Source: a bacterium (GTDB taxonomy: Bacteria; Myxococcota_A; Bradymonadia; Bradymonadales; Bradymonadaceae). Taken from it: a stretch of DNA of 64,000 nucleotides. How positions within the stretch are numbered: position 1 is the first letter of the stretch; every line of letters starts with the position of its first letter. Location of the stretch: positions 1 to 64,000 of the forward strand of contig JAUIBR010000034.1 in the NCBI GenBank assembly GCA_030427705.1. Reading direction: 5' to 3'. Positions 18,563 through 28,296 of this stretch are shown piece by piece. The notes beneath the pieces are model-generated. The model made no database searches. It had not been told where the DNA came from and saw only the letters and a list, made by a program, of their open reading frames with translations. The position numbers were made by a program, and so were the translations under genes.

Positions 18563-19807
18563 ATGCAACGCCCTCAGCTACACGCGCTTTCGCGATGGCA
18601 GAAATTCGGGCTCCTAACCCTCCTCTACTTTTCGCAGGGAATTCCTTTCGGCCTGTTTACTCAGGCGGTTCCGGTAATCCTCCGTCAGGCAGACATGAGC
18701 CTGAAAGCCATCGGATTCACCGCACTGTTTGCCCTTCCTTGGGCATTGAAGTTCATCTGGGCTCCGTGGATTGACCGCGCTGCGCCGTGGAGCGCGCAAC
18801 GCCGAAAGAGCTGGCTCGTTCCGCTACAAATTCTCACCGCAGTTTCGATGTTGGCGTTCGGTTTCGTGGACCCCTGGAAAAGCCTCATTGTCCTTGGGAT
18901 TGGGAACGTTTGGCTGAACTTCCTAAACGCCACACAAGACGTCGCGACCGATGGGCTGGCTGTGGACGTCTTGGAACCCAAAGACCGCGGGCTGGGAAAT
19001 GGCATTCAGGTTGGTGGATACCGAATCGGAATGTTGTTTGGCGGTGCATTCGCGCTCTGGATCATCGCGAAAGCCGGATGGTTCATGGGAATGGTCGTCT
19101 GCGCAGTTGCGCTGTTGGTGGCGCTGATTCCGCTCCTTATCGTGCAAGAACAGCCAGCTGAGGCTGAAGATGAGTCGGATGGCACCGGATTTCTGGTCTT
19201 ATGGAGCTTCATCAAATCTCCGGGGTTTCTGTGGATTGTCCTGATGTTGGCCTGCTTCAAACTTGGCGACGGGCTGGCGGCAGGCATGATCCGGCCGATG
19301 CTCGTCGATCAAGGCTTCGAGATGGAGGACATCGGCAAGATTACCGGCGGCGTTGGCTTCACGGCGTCGTTGATTGGCACGGGAGCAGGCGCCATCGTCG
19401 CGTATTTACTCCGCCGACCAACGGCGCTCGCCGTCGGGACGGTGTTCCAAGCGATTGGCGCGCTGCTCTATATCGAGGTCATCGGTGAGTCGACGAAGAC
19501 GGCGGTGGCCATCGCAGTTTCGGTCGAGAACTTTCTAGGCTCGATCGCTACTGTCGTCCTGTTCACGTGCATGATGGACCTGGTTCGACGCGAGCATAGC
19601 GGCTCCGACTACACCGTGCTCGCCGTGGTCGTCGTGGCGATCCAGGGGCTTGGAAGCTTGCTGAGCGGATATACCGCCACCTGGTTCGGCTACATAGGTC
19701 ATCATGCGGCGGCGGGAATCATCGCCCTGATTGGTGGCGCACTGGCGGTGTTGTTGTGGGTGCATGTCTTGCCACGCACTGTTGATATCGGCGAAGACAA
19801 TGCCTAG
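18563..19807 (+). CDS. MFS transporter, AmpG-like (PAT family)
   Basis: The 414-residue protein has about 12 hydrophobic segments and the start LLTLLYFSQGIPFGLFTQAVPVILRQ with LPWALKFIWAPWIDR, features of the AmpG/peptide-acetyl-CoA transporter group of the major facilitator superfamily. AmpG imports anhydromuropeptides for cell-wall recycling; the substrate here is inferred only from similarity. The ATG directly follows the tmk stop codon, so it forms an operon with the SRPBCC and tmk genes. Confidence 0.83.
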   Translation: MQRPQLHALSRWQKFGLLTLLYFSQGIPFGLFTQAVPVILRQADMSLKAIGFTALFALPWALKFIWAPWIDRAAPWSAQRRKSWLVPLQILTAVSMLAFGFVDPWKSLIVLGIGNVWLNFLNATQDVATDGLAVDVLEPKDRGLGNGIQVGGYRIGMLFGGAFALWIIAKAGWFMGMVVCAVALLVALIPLLIVQEQPAEAEDESDGTGFLVLWSFIKSPGFLWIVLMLACFKLGDGLAAGMIRPMLVDQGFEMEDIGKITGGVGFTASLIGTGAGAIVAYLLRRPTALAVGTVFQAIGALLYIEVIGESTKTAVAIAVSVENFLGSIATVVLFTCMMDLVRREHSGSDYTVLAVVVVAIQGLGSLLSGYTATWFGYIGHHAAAGIIALIGGALAVLLWVHVLPRTVDIGEDNA

Positions 19808-19840
19808 GTTATCGCCACTGAGATTGATTAAGGGCCGAAA

Positions 19841-21391
19841 ATGAAACGACTAACCTGTTTGACCTTCGCTGTTCTGTTGTGTGTTGCATGTGGTGACACC
19901 CCATCCAAAAAGGGGTTCAGCAACAACAACCGCGCTAACAACGTGAACAACGTCAACAACACGAACAACGTTAACAATACGAATAACGTTAACAACATCA
20001 ACAACGTCAACAACGTTAATAACACCAATAATATCAACAACATCAACAACTCAAACAACGTCAACAACGTCAACAACTCGAACAACATCAACAACATGGT
20101 GTTGGTCGACCGAGACCGAGACGGGTTGTCAAACGACGAAGAACTGATGTTGGGCTTGGATCCCGACGATCCAGATTCGGATAGCGACGGCGCGACAGAC
20201 TACGAAGAAATCGCGCTTTCGACCGATCCGCTCAACGGCATGGATAATCCAGCCGAGCGCGGAATTGTGTCTGTTGCGTTGAACGACAATCAGCGAAAGA
20301 CACGTCTCCCCATTCGTATGCGGACGGACCTATCGGCTTTGGACATGTATCTGAGTTTCGATAACTCGGGCTCGATGCAAGAGGAACAATTCTCGGTCAA
20401 GTCTGTCGTCCCGACGCTGCTGAATGACGGTATCTGTCAGACATTTCAGGGGTGTGAGGCTGACGAACAATGCGGGCCAAACCGTGTTTGTTCGCCCACC
20501 GGTCTTTGCACCGAAGACCCGCAGACCTCGCTCTGTGTCAATGAATTGCGGTTGGGGCTTGGCACATGGTCGACGTTAGAAACGTTCGACAATGTGCAGA
20601 GCCTGACTGCGAACCGAACCCTTATCAATCAAGGTCTGAATGAGGTCGACAACAACGGGCAAGGTGGGACGGAATCACCATACCAAGCCGTTGCATGCGC
20701 GTTGAACCAAATGAACTGCTTCAACTCCTATACATGTGACATCGGTATTGGTTGTGTCGATTTCGCAGACGACGCTCGCCGGGTCTACGTTTCGATTACG
20801 GATGCCGACAATCAATGTTCGGGCAACCGCTGCGATATGTTCCTGGCACCGACGGTGGCTTCATTCTTGATGCAGGACGATATCCTCTTCGCCGGTGTCA
20901 TCAGCCAAGGCGACGAGGCGTTCACAGGGTCGGCGAAGCAAGACGCACAGGCGCTGGCCATTGCGTCAGGCTCGGTCGACGCCAACAACGCCGCGTTGGT
21001 CTATGATGGAATCGACAATGGGGCTGGAACCGGCCTTATGAACCTGTTCGACGAACTCCTGGGGGTTCCTTACAAGGCTGTTTTCGCGGACGTCGTCGAC
21101 TCGCCAAACGACTCTGGTGATGTGTTGAGATTCATCGACCGCATCGCGCTGGATTCATCTGGAGCTTGTGGTCAGTTCTCGGGACAGGACTTGGACTCGG
21201 ACGGAGATCTGGATGACCTGAGCCAGGTGATTCCGGGCACACTCGCTTGCTATTCGATCGACTTCTTCAACGATTCCGCACCCGCGGGCGTCTATCGCGG
21301 AGTCTTAGAGGTCACAGGTGACGACCAGATCGTGGACCGACGTCCGGTTGTCGTTGTCGTCCCATCCATCCTGAATTCGAGCGATATCTAG
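19841..21391 (+). CDS. Asn-rich linker lipoprotein with TSP3 repeat and VWA-like domain
   Basis: The 516-residue protein has a lipobox (LLCVACGD), then about 60 residues of NN-V/T/I-NN repeats (nt ~19920-20097), a calcium-binding thrombospondin type-3 segment (DRDRDGLSNDEE, DPDSDSDGATDYEE) and a VWA-like domain beginning DMYLSFDNSGSMQEEQ, whose D-x-S-x-S MIDAS triad is intact. The repetitive Asn segment probably acts as a flexible spacer from the membrane. The downstream beta-barrel gene begins immediately after the stop, suggesting a pair. Confidence 0.87.
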   Translation: MKRLTCLTFAVLLCVACGDTPSKKGFSNNNRANNVNNVNNTNNVNNTNNVNNINNVNNVNNTNNINNINNSNNVNNVNNSNNINNMVLVDRDRDGLSNDEELMLGLDPDDPDSDSDGATDYEEIALSTDPLNGMDNPAERGIVSVALNDNQRKTRLPIRMRTDLSALDMYLSFDNSGSMQEEQFSVKSVVPTLLNDGICQTFQGCEADEQCGPNRVCSPTGLCTEDPQTSLCVNELRLGLGTWSTLETFDNVQSLTANRTLINQGLNEVDNNGQGGTESPYQAVACALNQMNCFNSYTCDIGIGCVDFADDARRVYVSITDADNQCSGNRCDMFLAPTVASFLMQDDILFAGVISQGDEAFTGSAKQDAQALAIASGSVDANNAALVYDGIDNGAGTGLMNLFDELLGVPYKAVFADVVDSPNDSGDVLRFIDRIALDSSGACGQFSGQDLDSDGDLDDLSQVIPGTLACYSIDFFNDSAPAGVYRGVLEVTGDDQIVDRRPVVVVVPSILNSSDI

Positions 21392-22078
21392 GTGAAGACT
21401 TCGCGAAAATTGATGCCGTTGGTCGTGGTCGCGTTGACCTTGCTATCGAGCACTGCGCACGCCTTCGAGTACGACCTTCGCTTGGACGCCGGCCTTGTCT
21501 TCAGCCACTTTGAACAACAGGTCAAAACCGAGATCGGTGGCGAGAAAGGCGAGAAGCTGGTTCAGGATACGGAGCTCGGCGTTCAGCTTGTGGCGACCTG
21601 GAACGTCTGGTCGTTTCTGGACATCGGTTTGTGGGGGCAATTCGACACAGGAACCCGAACCGCAGCTCGTTTTGACGGCTTCGACGATCAGATGCGCACC
21701 CAGGTTACTGACCAGGTCGGTGGCAGCTACACCGAGTTCTGGTTTGGTCCGCTCATCCGCGCCGGTTGGAAAGCCCTCTTCCTTGAGTTTGGTTACGGAC
21801 TTATCGGCAGTCGAACCGATGATGCCCGGGACGACCTCGCCACCGAAAGCGGCGACAACGAAAGCGCGCTTCAGACCTCGCCAACGGTCGCCTGGGTCGC
21901 AAGCTTGGGCGGAAAATTCGAGGTGATGAAGGACGTCAATGTCGTGCTGAAATTGTCGTATCGCGTTCGCTACTACGATGCCCGCGGCGGTGAAGCGCTA
22001 GCAGACGAGATCGTGCACGGAACGCAGAACTTCACACCGTTCTTGGGTGTTGCCTGGACCCCAACTCTTTTGCCGTAA
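21392..22078 (+). CDS. Outer-membrane beta-barrel-like protein
   Basis: The 228-residue protein uses a GTG start directly after the upstream TAG. A signal peptide (KLMPLVVVALTLLSSTAHA) is followed by alternating amphipathic strands and a C-terminal aromatic/hydrophobic strand (FTPFLGVAWTPTLLP), consistent with a small outer-membrane barrel. No specific family is recognised. It is likely translated with the VWA/TSP3 lipoprotein. Confidence 0.7.
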   Translation: MKTSRKLMPLVVVALTLLSSTAHAFEYDLRLDAGLVFSHFEQQVKTEIGGEKGEKLVQDTELGVQLVATWNVWSFLDIGLWGQFDTGTRTAARFDGFDDQMRTQVTDQVGGSYTEFWFGPLIRAGWKALFLEFGYGLIGSRTDDARDDLATESGDNESALQTSPTVAWVASLGGKFEVMKDVNVVLKLSYRVRYYDARGGEALADEIVHGTQNFTPFLGVAWTPTLLP

Positions 22079-22083
22079 TCCGA

Positions 22084-25000
22084 TTAGTATTCTTCGATAC
22101 GAACGTAGCCCCAGGGGTCGGACTGGCGGTCGATCACAAAGTCAGCAACCAGCGAGCAGTCCCGGCAAACCGTGGCGTACAGACCAGCTGCAGTACCGGA
22201 TGCGCGGTTGACCTCAACCGTCCAGCTCTCGTTCGATGTGCCGTCGCCAAAGGCTTTGACGAGCGAGAGGTCGAATGGGTCGTGGAACGCCACAACGATA
22301 TTTGAGCCTGCCAACATTAGCTTCAGGTCGGCGCCGGTTGGGCCGGAGTAGTACTCCCCTGTGCCATCTCGAACGGTGCCGATGATCAGGCTAGTTGTAG
22401 GTCCGCCGCCGTCCTCGAATTTGCTGTACCGAATCCCTGAGCTTAGCTGGAACGCCACGTGTTGGGCGCCCGATGCGTCGACACGCCCCGAAGCGTAGGG
22501 GCCTGTTCCCGCCGCCAGAAACACGGGGTCTGACCACGATGTACCGCTGAATAATGACCGCCCGACCCGTTGTGCATTGCCGTCGTAGAACACCACGAAC
22601 AACCCACCATCAGGCGTCGCCGTAAGGTCTGGGAACATGCCCATGCGTCGGGCAAATCCGCGGTCTGTCAACTCATCCTCTGGACTCGCTGCGATATCGC
22701 CGACTTCGACGGCTGCGCCGGCATCGATTCTAAAGTGGCGCAACTTGCTCTCTCCGCCAGTCACTGCGCTGTACACGATATGCGGCACACCGCTGGCAAG
22801 CGCAATGCTTGGCCATTTGGCATCGTCGTCGCTGGCGATGGTGATTGGCGCCGACCAGTTACCGAACGTACCGCTCAAATAGGCGAGTCCGTCGTTTTCG
22901 TCGTCGCGGAAGACGGCGTGAACTGTGCCATCATCTGACATGGTTATTGCGAGGTGCGTTCCAGCCTTGTCACCGCGTCCATCGCGCCCGCCGCGGAAGT
23001 TGGGGTCGCCAACAATATCACCATCTGTCGGCACACCTGCGACAAACTCCCAATTGATCGAACGGTCGCTCTGAACTTCGCCAATCATAAGGTCGGCGTA
23101 CGTGTCATTATATGCGGCAACCGCCGTCACGGCGCCGTTCGATGCGAGGTCTAAAAACTGTCCATGCACTCCAATTGGCACCGGCGGAAGCGGCACGCAC
23201 TCACAAGCCCCCTCCACAGAACATGTGTCACGATTGGGCTCGCCCACGACACGGGCTTCGTAACCGGGGTCGCAGGCTTGGTCGCACGACGGACTTATCA
23301 GGTCGCACGTGCTGGTCGTCAGACAGCAGAATTCACCTTCGCCGCATCCATCGCCACAGGCGCTCACGCATTGGCAGGCGTTATCGACACAGATACCACT
23401 GTTTCCAGTGGGGCAGATGCCACCACAATCGACATCGGCTTCGCAGGCCTGATTGACTCGACACCCAGGGCCGAAGCAGACCTGATCTGCATTGGTGACA
23501 ACATCGCCCTTGCACCCGAACACCATCAGAGCAAGCCCAAGCACTGCCAATAGTCGACGTCGTCGTAGTCCCAGAAGCGCCAACAGAATCAGTGTAGCAA
23601 ACGGCGTCGCGCCCCCGGCAGTGCACCCCGACGTCCGTGGTGCTTTCGGTGGTTCAACCGCCCGACTAATTGGGTGCGGTTGTGTTTCCACCGTGTGCTT
23701 TTTGATGACATATTCTGACAGCTTTTCATTCAATGATATCAGAGGTTCGGCATCGATCGTGACCGATGAATACATCGGACTGGAGTTCGAGCCCTGCAGA
23801 CCTTTGGCTCGCGCGCGGACAGCAATCGTATGCGTCCCGGGCAGGACCAGCACTGGGTCATCGATGACTAGATTCGAGTCAGTCGTATACATGCTCCAGA
23901 TGCCGTCGTTCACCTTGTAGGAGTACTCCGCGGTGTCCCACGTCGCCAGTGGTCGCGGTAGATGGCCGACCTTCAGATGTACCTTTGGTCGAACCAGACC
24001 AGATGGAAGCACGTTGGAGTAGTCAACCTGTTGCTCGAGTATCAACGGTTGAGGCCCAAGCTCGGTCACGTTCTGCGTGGTCCGCTCTAAGGTGGCGAAC
24101 ACCGCCAAGAACTCATCATTATCCGCGGCCGCGATGTCGCCTTCGTCTAGCGCCAAGGCAAACCCTAGGAACTCCGGGAGTTCGATGACATCAGGAAGCG
24201 CGCCGGCGAGCTGCGGCCCAGCAAGCCCAATGACGGTCGGGATTAAATCTGTGATGCGTGAGTCGTCTTCAGCCAAGAGTTCTGTCCGTCGTGCACGGAT
24301 ATTCTGAACGGCGCTGTCCAACGCGCCCAACACCGGCACCAACTGACCGCTCCCATCAGGCGCAATAGCGACGGGCAGCGCAAGGTCTACCCGCAGCGAG
24401 AACATGCGCATCAGACGGTCTTGCGCGTACAAGAACACATGGAAATCCAAATCTGCCCAGTTCACGGTCAGCAATGGTTCAGTGATCGAATAGCTGTTGC
24501 CAGATGGCATGATTCGATTCGCGCCCAACTCGACTTCCGGCGCTTTCTGCGGCACCAGGGCGACCATGGCGTAGGCGCCATTGGAGGCCAGATCTTTAAT
24601 GCTCGGCGCGACCAGCGAAAACGTCGTTGCCGAGAGAATGTCCACATCATCGCCGGTAATCTCGATACACCCTACGCCGGAGGCCCAAACAGACCAAAGC
24701 GCCTGTTCGACAACGCTTTTGTGAATGCCGACACCCAGGTGGAACTCACCGCCGCCAGGCTTGGTATTCGCGTTGATCACGTCGCTGACCGGCACAACAC
24801 GTGACGATGGGCGACGCGTTGGATCAACCGGGATGCATTGGCTCAACGAACGAGTATCCACAGCGGCACGTAGGCCAACAGACACGCCGGAGTCGACGAT
24901 CGCGTGGTCACCGGCCTTCCCTAACACATCCAATGCTGCGGTGGGCTCCTGCGTGTAGCCGTCGAGGAACGTGCCTACGGTCAGGCGCCCTTCGACACCC

Positions 25001-25851
25001 AACGGTCGAGGAACGCATTGACCATTCGTTCGTCGACAAATGCCTGCCTCGCACGTGCCGTCAGAACACGCGTCGAATCCTGCTCCGCATCGTGTGCAAA
25101 GTTGTTCGTCGGCAATCCCTGCGACCGTGTCGTTGAGGAGTGTTTGGATCTCGCTTTCGATTCGATTTCTGAACAGGCCACGGACAAGACTTGCGCCTTC
25201 ACACGCGATGGTGTCGCCAACGTTTCCTCGCCCGTTGATATTGAAGTCAACGTCGCTCAGGTCGACATTCACTTGCCCAATGGACACCGTCAGCTCTTGC
25301 GTTGGGCTCGCTCCGTCCACGCCAATCGTGACCTCAACGTCACCCATGATGACCGCGGGCGTATTGGTCGAGGCCCCGTCTTTGAACAGCTGAACGTAGC
25401 AGTTCACGTTGCCCAAAAATGTGTCGTAATCGAAGTTCAGGCGTTCATTGACGTCGCCAATTGTGATGCTGATTTCGAGAGTATCGTTTGGTACTGGCGT
25501 CAACGATTGGTCGTCGAGCGTCAGGTCGACCTGGCAGCCCGGTTGGCCATTGCTGCATGTGCTGGCGACGCAAAGGTCCGGGTTGCCCGATGTGTCCCGA
25601 GGAATGCAAAAGCTCAGCCCGTCAGGCAAAAACTGCGTGATGAGATAGGGAACTTGCGACTCAACGTAGTCCAAGCCATGGCTGGTCACCCGCGCTTGAC
25701 CAGCGGACGGAATCGAAACATCGATCTTATTGGACGGGAAATCGCGTTGCTCCCAACCATCGCATGCGCACTGGTCGGTCGAGCAACTGATGGAAAACAG
25801 CATCGAGATCAAAAAGATACGACGCGCCCAAACTCGAACTTGATTTGGCAT
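22084..25851 (-). CDS. Large envelope protein; apparent in-frame fusion of two secreted proteins
   Basis: The 1255-residue frame begins with a lipoprotein signal (RRIFLISMLFSISC). Residues ~1-760 are an unrecognised extracellular region with Cys clusters. At about 750-775 there is a MYXO-CTERM-like tail: SGCTAGGATPF, hydrophobic LILLALLGL, then RRRR. Instead of stopping, the frame continues with LLAVLGLALMVFGC, a lipoprotein signal and lipobox, a Cys-rich stretch (CEADVDCGGIC) and a 350-residue beta-propeller-like domain (LAITMSDDGTVHAVFRDD and similar blades). It therefore looks like two adjacent secreted proteins joined, or two genes sharing codons. Candidate internal TTG starts are at 23583 and 23550, neither with a good ribosome-binding site. 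Confidence 0.8.
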   Translation of the reverse strand: MPNQVRVWARRIFLISMLFSISCSTDQCACDGWEQRDFPSNKIDVSIPSAGQARVTSHGLDYVESQVPYLITQFLPDGLSFCIPRDTSGNPDLCVASTCSNGQPGCQVDLTLDDQSLTPVPNDTLEISITIGDVNERLNFDYDTFLGNVNCYVQLFKDGASTNTPAVIMGDVEVTIGVDGASPTQELTVSIGQVNVDLSDVDFNINGRGNVGDTIACEGASLVRGLFRNRIESEIQTLLNDTVAGIADEQLCTRCGAGFDACSDGTCEAGICRRTNGQCVPRPLGVEGRLTVGTFLDGYTQEPTAALDVLGKAGDHAIVDSGVSVGLRAAVDTRSLSQCIPVDPTRRPSSRVVPVSDVINANTKPGGGEFHLGVGIHKSVVEQALWSVWASGVGCIEITGDDVDILSATTFSLVAPSIKDLASNGAYAMVALVPQKAPEVELGANRIMPSGNSYSITEPLLTVNWADLDFHVFLYAQDRLMRMFSLRVDLALPVAIAPDGSGQLVPVLGALDSAVQNIRARRTELLAEDDSRITDLIPTVIGLAGPQLAGALPDVIELPEFLGFALALDEGDIAAADNDEFLAVFATLERTTQNVTELGPQPLILEQQVDYSNVLPSGLVRPKVHLKVGHLPRPLATWDTAEYSYKVNDGIWSMYTTDSNLVIDDPVLVLPGTHTIAVRARAKGLQGSNSSPMYSSVTIDAEPLISLNEKLSEYVIKKHTVETQPHPISRAVEPPKAPRTSGCTAGGATPFATLILLALLGLRRRRLLAVLGLALMVFGCKGDVVTNADQVCFGPGCRVNQACEADVDCGGICPTGNSGICVDNACQCVSACGDGCGEGEFCCLTTSTCDLISPSCDQACDPGYEARVVGEPNRDTCSVEGACECVPLPPVPIGVHGQFLDLASNGAVTAVAAYNDTYADLMIGEVQSDRSINWEFVAGVPTDGDIVGDPNFRGGRDGRGDKAGTHLAITMSDDGTVHAVFRDDENDGLAYLSGTFGNWSAPITIASDDDAKWPSIALASGVPHIVYSAVTGGESKLRHFRIDAGAAVEVGDIAASPEDELTDRGFARRMGMFPDLTATPDGGLFVVFYDGNAQRVGRSLFSGTSWSDPVFLAAGTGPYASGRVDASGAQHVAFQLSSGIRYSKFEDGGGPTTSLIIGTVRDGTGEYYSGPTGADLKLMLAGSNIVVAFHDPFDLSLVKAFGDGTSNESWTVEVNRASGTAAGLYATVCRDCSLVADFVIDRQSDPWGYVRIEEY

Positions 25852-25971
25852 AGTAAAATTGTACCACAGCCGCGATTGAAAGCGAGATCACTGTCGCACG
25901 CTTGTCGCGCAAGAACTTTCAGCACCCAGTGTGTTTCGTTCGTGTTCCAACTCAACGGGTCGTTTGCACGG

Positions 25972-26291
25972 GCTTCCAGCAATCAGCTTCCAGCTGTCAG
26001 CTTTGGCCGGGAGAACCGCAACTGATGGGCAAGATGCTAACAACCAATGATAGCCAAGTTTGGAGCAGTATCCACAGATGGCGCAGACGAAACACAGACG
26101 TCCACAGACTTTTTTTCAAGAGGGCACCAGCCAAGTCACAATTCTAGAGTTGTGAGGTGTTACATGCCTTCGCGAAAAATACTTCTGTGTGTTTCTGTGA
26201 ACCGTCTGTGCTGTCTGTGGATTAGAGGTAGTTCCCATTCGTTCCGATCCACCCAGCCGGAGCTGAGAGCTGGGTGCTGAAAGCTGGAAGC
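25972..26291. repeat. CACAGAT-type imperfect inverted repeat element
   Basis: This 558-bp gap (25852-26409) contains no convincing gene. From 25972 (GCTTCCAGC...CAGCTGTCAGC) to 26291 (GCTGAAAGCTGGAAGC) it is an imperfect inverted repeat about 320 bp long. The inner arms are rich in CACAGA words (26070-26112) and their complement TCTGTG (26190-26222), and the centre near 26140 is an almost perfect palindrome, CACAATTCTAGAGTTGTG. It looks like a MITE-like or hairpin-forming non-coding element; no transposase is associated. Related sequence is present at 55.9-56.2 kb. Confidence 0.65.
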
Positions 26292-26409
26292 CTTTGTGGG
26301 CCGCGCGAACTCTGCAATAAAAGTGCGGCGAATTGGCATCCTGAAAACGTGGAAGGTGCGGCTGGAATGTGCTACCCGTTTTCGTCTGATTTTTCCGAAG
26401 GATTCCAAT

Positions 26410-28086
26410 ATGAGCACCGCATTCCCGGACATGCACGTCGACCGACCTCAGATCGACAAACTCCAAACGACGTTCAATCAGCTGCTGGAGACTGTGAACT
26501 CCGGTGACCGCGATAAGATCATCGGTACCATCAAAGAGTGGGATAACACGCGGCGAACCTTCTCGACCTGGTCAGCGCTGGCTCGATTGCACTTCACGCA
26601 GGATACGCGAAACGAATCGTTCAAGAAGGAGCGCGAGTACGCGGATGAAATCTCGCCGAAGTTCACCGACCTGAACGTAAAGCTGCTCAAGCAACTACTG
26701 GAGTCCAAGAATCGCGATGTTCTCGAGCAGTCGTTCGGTGAACACGCGTTTCGACTATGGGAAGCCGATATCGCGTCTTTCGATCCTGCGATCCAGGACG
26801 ATTTGGTCAAAGAGAACAAACTCACCAGCGAATACACCGAGCTGAAGACCTCCGCAGAAATCGAGTTTCAGGGCGAGACGTACAACCTGTCTGGCATTCG
26901 CAAATTCTATGATGTGGCGGACCGCGAGACGCGGCATGCGGCTCGAAAAGCAACGTACGCGTGGTTTGAAGAGCACGGCGCGGAGTTTGACCGCCTGTAC
27001 GACGAGCTTGTGAAACTTCGCGACTCTATGGCCAAGAAACTCGGCTTCGATAGCTATATTGAGCTCGGTTATGCACGTCTGCAGCGCACCGACTACACCG
27101 CCGAGGATGTCGCGCGATTCCGAATTGAAGTCCAAGAGCACATCGTGCCTTTGGCCGCGGCGTTGTTCGACCAGCAGCGTGAGCGCCTTGGTCTGGATTC
27201 CCTGAAGATTTGGGATGAAGGTGTCTACGACGACAAAGGCAACCCGACGCCGAATGGCAATGTCGATGAACTGACGAAGGCAGCTCAGGACATGTTCAAT
27301 GAGCTGCACCCGGAGCTTGGTGCGTTCTTTGACATCATGGTCGAACGTCAGCTGATGGACTTGGATACCCGTAAGGGCAAGGCCGGCGGCGGATACTGCA
27401 CGACCTTGGCCGACTACGGCGTGCCGTTCATCTTTGCGAACTTCAACGGCACCAAGCACGACGCCGAGGTGTTTACCCACGAGATTGGGCACGCTTTCCA
27501 ATGCTATCTGAGCATGGACAAGCCGCTGTATGACTACGTTTGGCCGACGCTTGAAGCATGCGAAATCCACTCGATGAGCTTGGAATTCTTCACGTGGCCA
27601 CACATGGAGAAGTTCTTCGGAGACGACGCTGAGCGCTTCCGCCAGGTTCACCTCGCGCAGTCGCTACAGTTCTTTGCGTACGGCACCGCCGTCGACCATT
27701 TCCAACATGAAGTGTACGCCAATCCACAATTGACGCCTGAAGAGCGACGCAACCTGTGGTTGGAGATGGAGAAGACCTATCTGCCGTGGCGCGATTGGGA
27801 CGATATCTCATGGGGCGCAGCAGGCGGACGTTGGCAAATGCAATCGCATATCTACCAAACGCCGTTCTACTACATCGACTACGTGCTCGCACAAACCTGT
27901 GCTCTGCAGTTCTGGGACCAGATGCAGGACGATTTTGAGGACGCTTTGGGGCGGTACGTTGAACTCTGCAAGCGTGGTGGCGAGGCGCCATTCCAAGAGT
28001 TGGCGAAGTCCGCCGGTTTGCGCTCACCGTTTGAGACAGGGTGTCTTGCTGCAGCCGCAGCCCGCGCACGCGAATACTTAGTTTAG
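26410..28086 (+). CDS. M3 family oligoendopeptidase
   Basis: The 558-residue protein is a zinc metallopeptidase of the thimet/oligoendopeptidase F family that degrades short peptides in the cytoplasm. The HExxH motif FTHEIGHAFQ and the downstream Glu in EACEIHSMSLEF are present, with the typical YCTTLADYGVPFIFANFN segment before them. ATG at 26410 is preceded by AAGGA. No signal peptide. Its TAG stop runs straight into a degenerate hairpin array (TAG-AGTTCGCTTCGC). Confidence 0.92.
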   Translation: MSTAFPDMHVDRPQIDKLQTTFNQLLETVNSGDRDKIIGTIKEWDNTRRTFSTWSALARLHFTQDTRNESFKKEREYADEISPKFTDLNVKLLKQLLESKNRDVLEQSFGEHAFRLWEADIASFDPAIQDDLVKENKLTSEYTELKTSAEIEFQGETYNLSGIRKFYDVADRETRHAARKATYAWFEEHGAEFDRLYDELVKLRDSMAKKLGFDSYIELGYARLQRTDYTAEDVARFRIEVQEHIVPLAAALFDQQRERLGLDSLKIWDEGVYDDKGNPTPNGNVDELTKAAQDMFNELHPELGAFFDIMVERQLMDLDTRKGKAGGGYCTTLADYGVPFIFANFNGTKHDAEVFTHEIGHAFQCYLSMDKPLYDYVWPTLEACEIHSMSLEFFTWPHMEKFFGDDAERFRQVHLAQSLQFFAYGTAVDHFQHEVYANPQLTPEERRNLWLEMEKTYLPWRDWDDISWGAAGGRWQMQSHIYQTPFYYIDYVLAQTCALQFWDQMQDDFEDALGRYVELCKRGGEAPFQELAKSAGLRSPFETGCLAAAAARAREYLV

Positions 28087-28236
28087 AGTTCGCTTCGCTC
28101 ACGGCGACTGAGCTCGCTTCGCTCAAAAGCCGCGCCGAAGGCGCTCAATCGCCGCGCCGCAGGCGCTCAAAAGCCGCACCGAAGGTGCTCAAAAGCCGCG
28201 CCGCAGGCGCTCCGCAGGTGCTCAATCGTGCTTGCA
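28087..28236. repeat. Degenerate mini-hairpin array after the M3 peptidase
   Basis: Beginning directly at the stop codon, AGTTCGCTTCGCTC is followed by units GCGCCGAAGGCGC, GCGCCGCAGGCGC and GCACCGAAGGTGC separated by CTCAAAAGCC or CTCAATCGC. Each unit is self-complementary, and the last shows compensatory changes (GCGCC/GGCGC to GCACC/GGTGC). No ORF of note. Confidence 0.75.
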
Positions 28237-28296
28237 GGTACATCGCGCAGGGCATAAGAAAGATCGACGCTAATCGACCTTAGAAATGGGAACGTT

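Noticed and set aside
25018-26025. 335-codon frame antisense to the large envelope protein
   Set aside because: The minus-strand frame has signal peptides, Cys modules and domain structure; the antisense frame has none and ends in repeat DNA.
26755-27651. 298-codon frame antisense to the M3 peptidase
   Set aside because: The plus-strand gene has the complete HExxH metallopeptidase sequence; the antisense frame is a codon-bias shadow.
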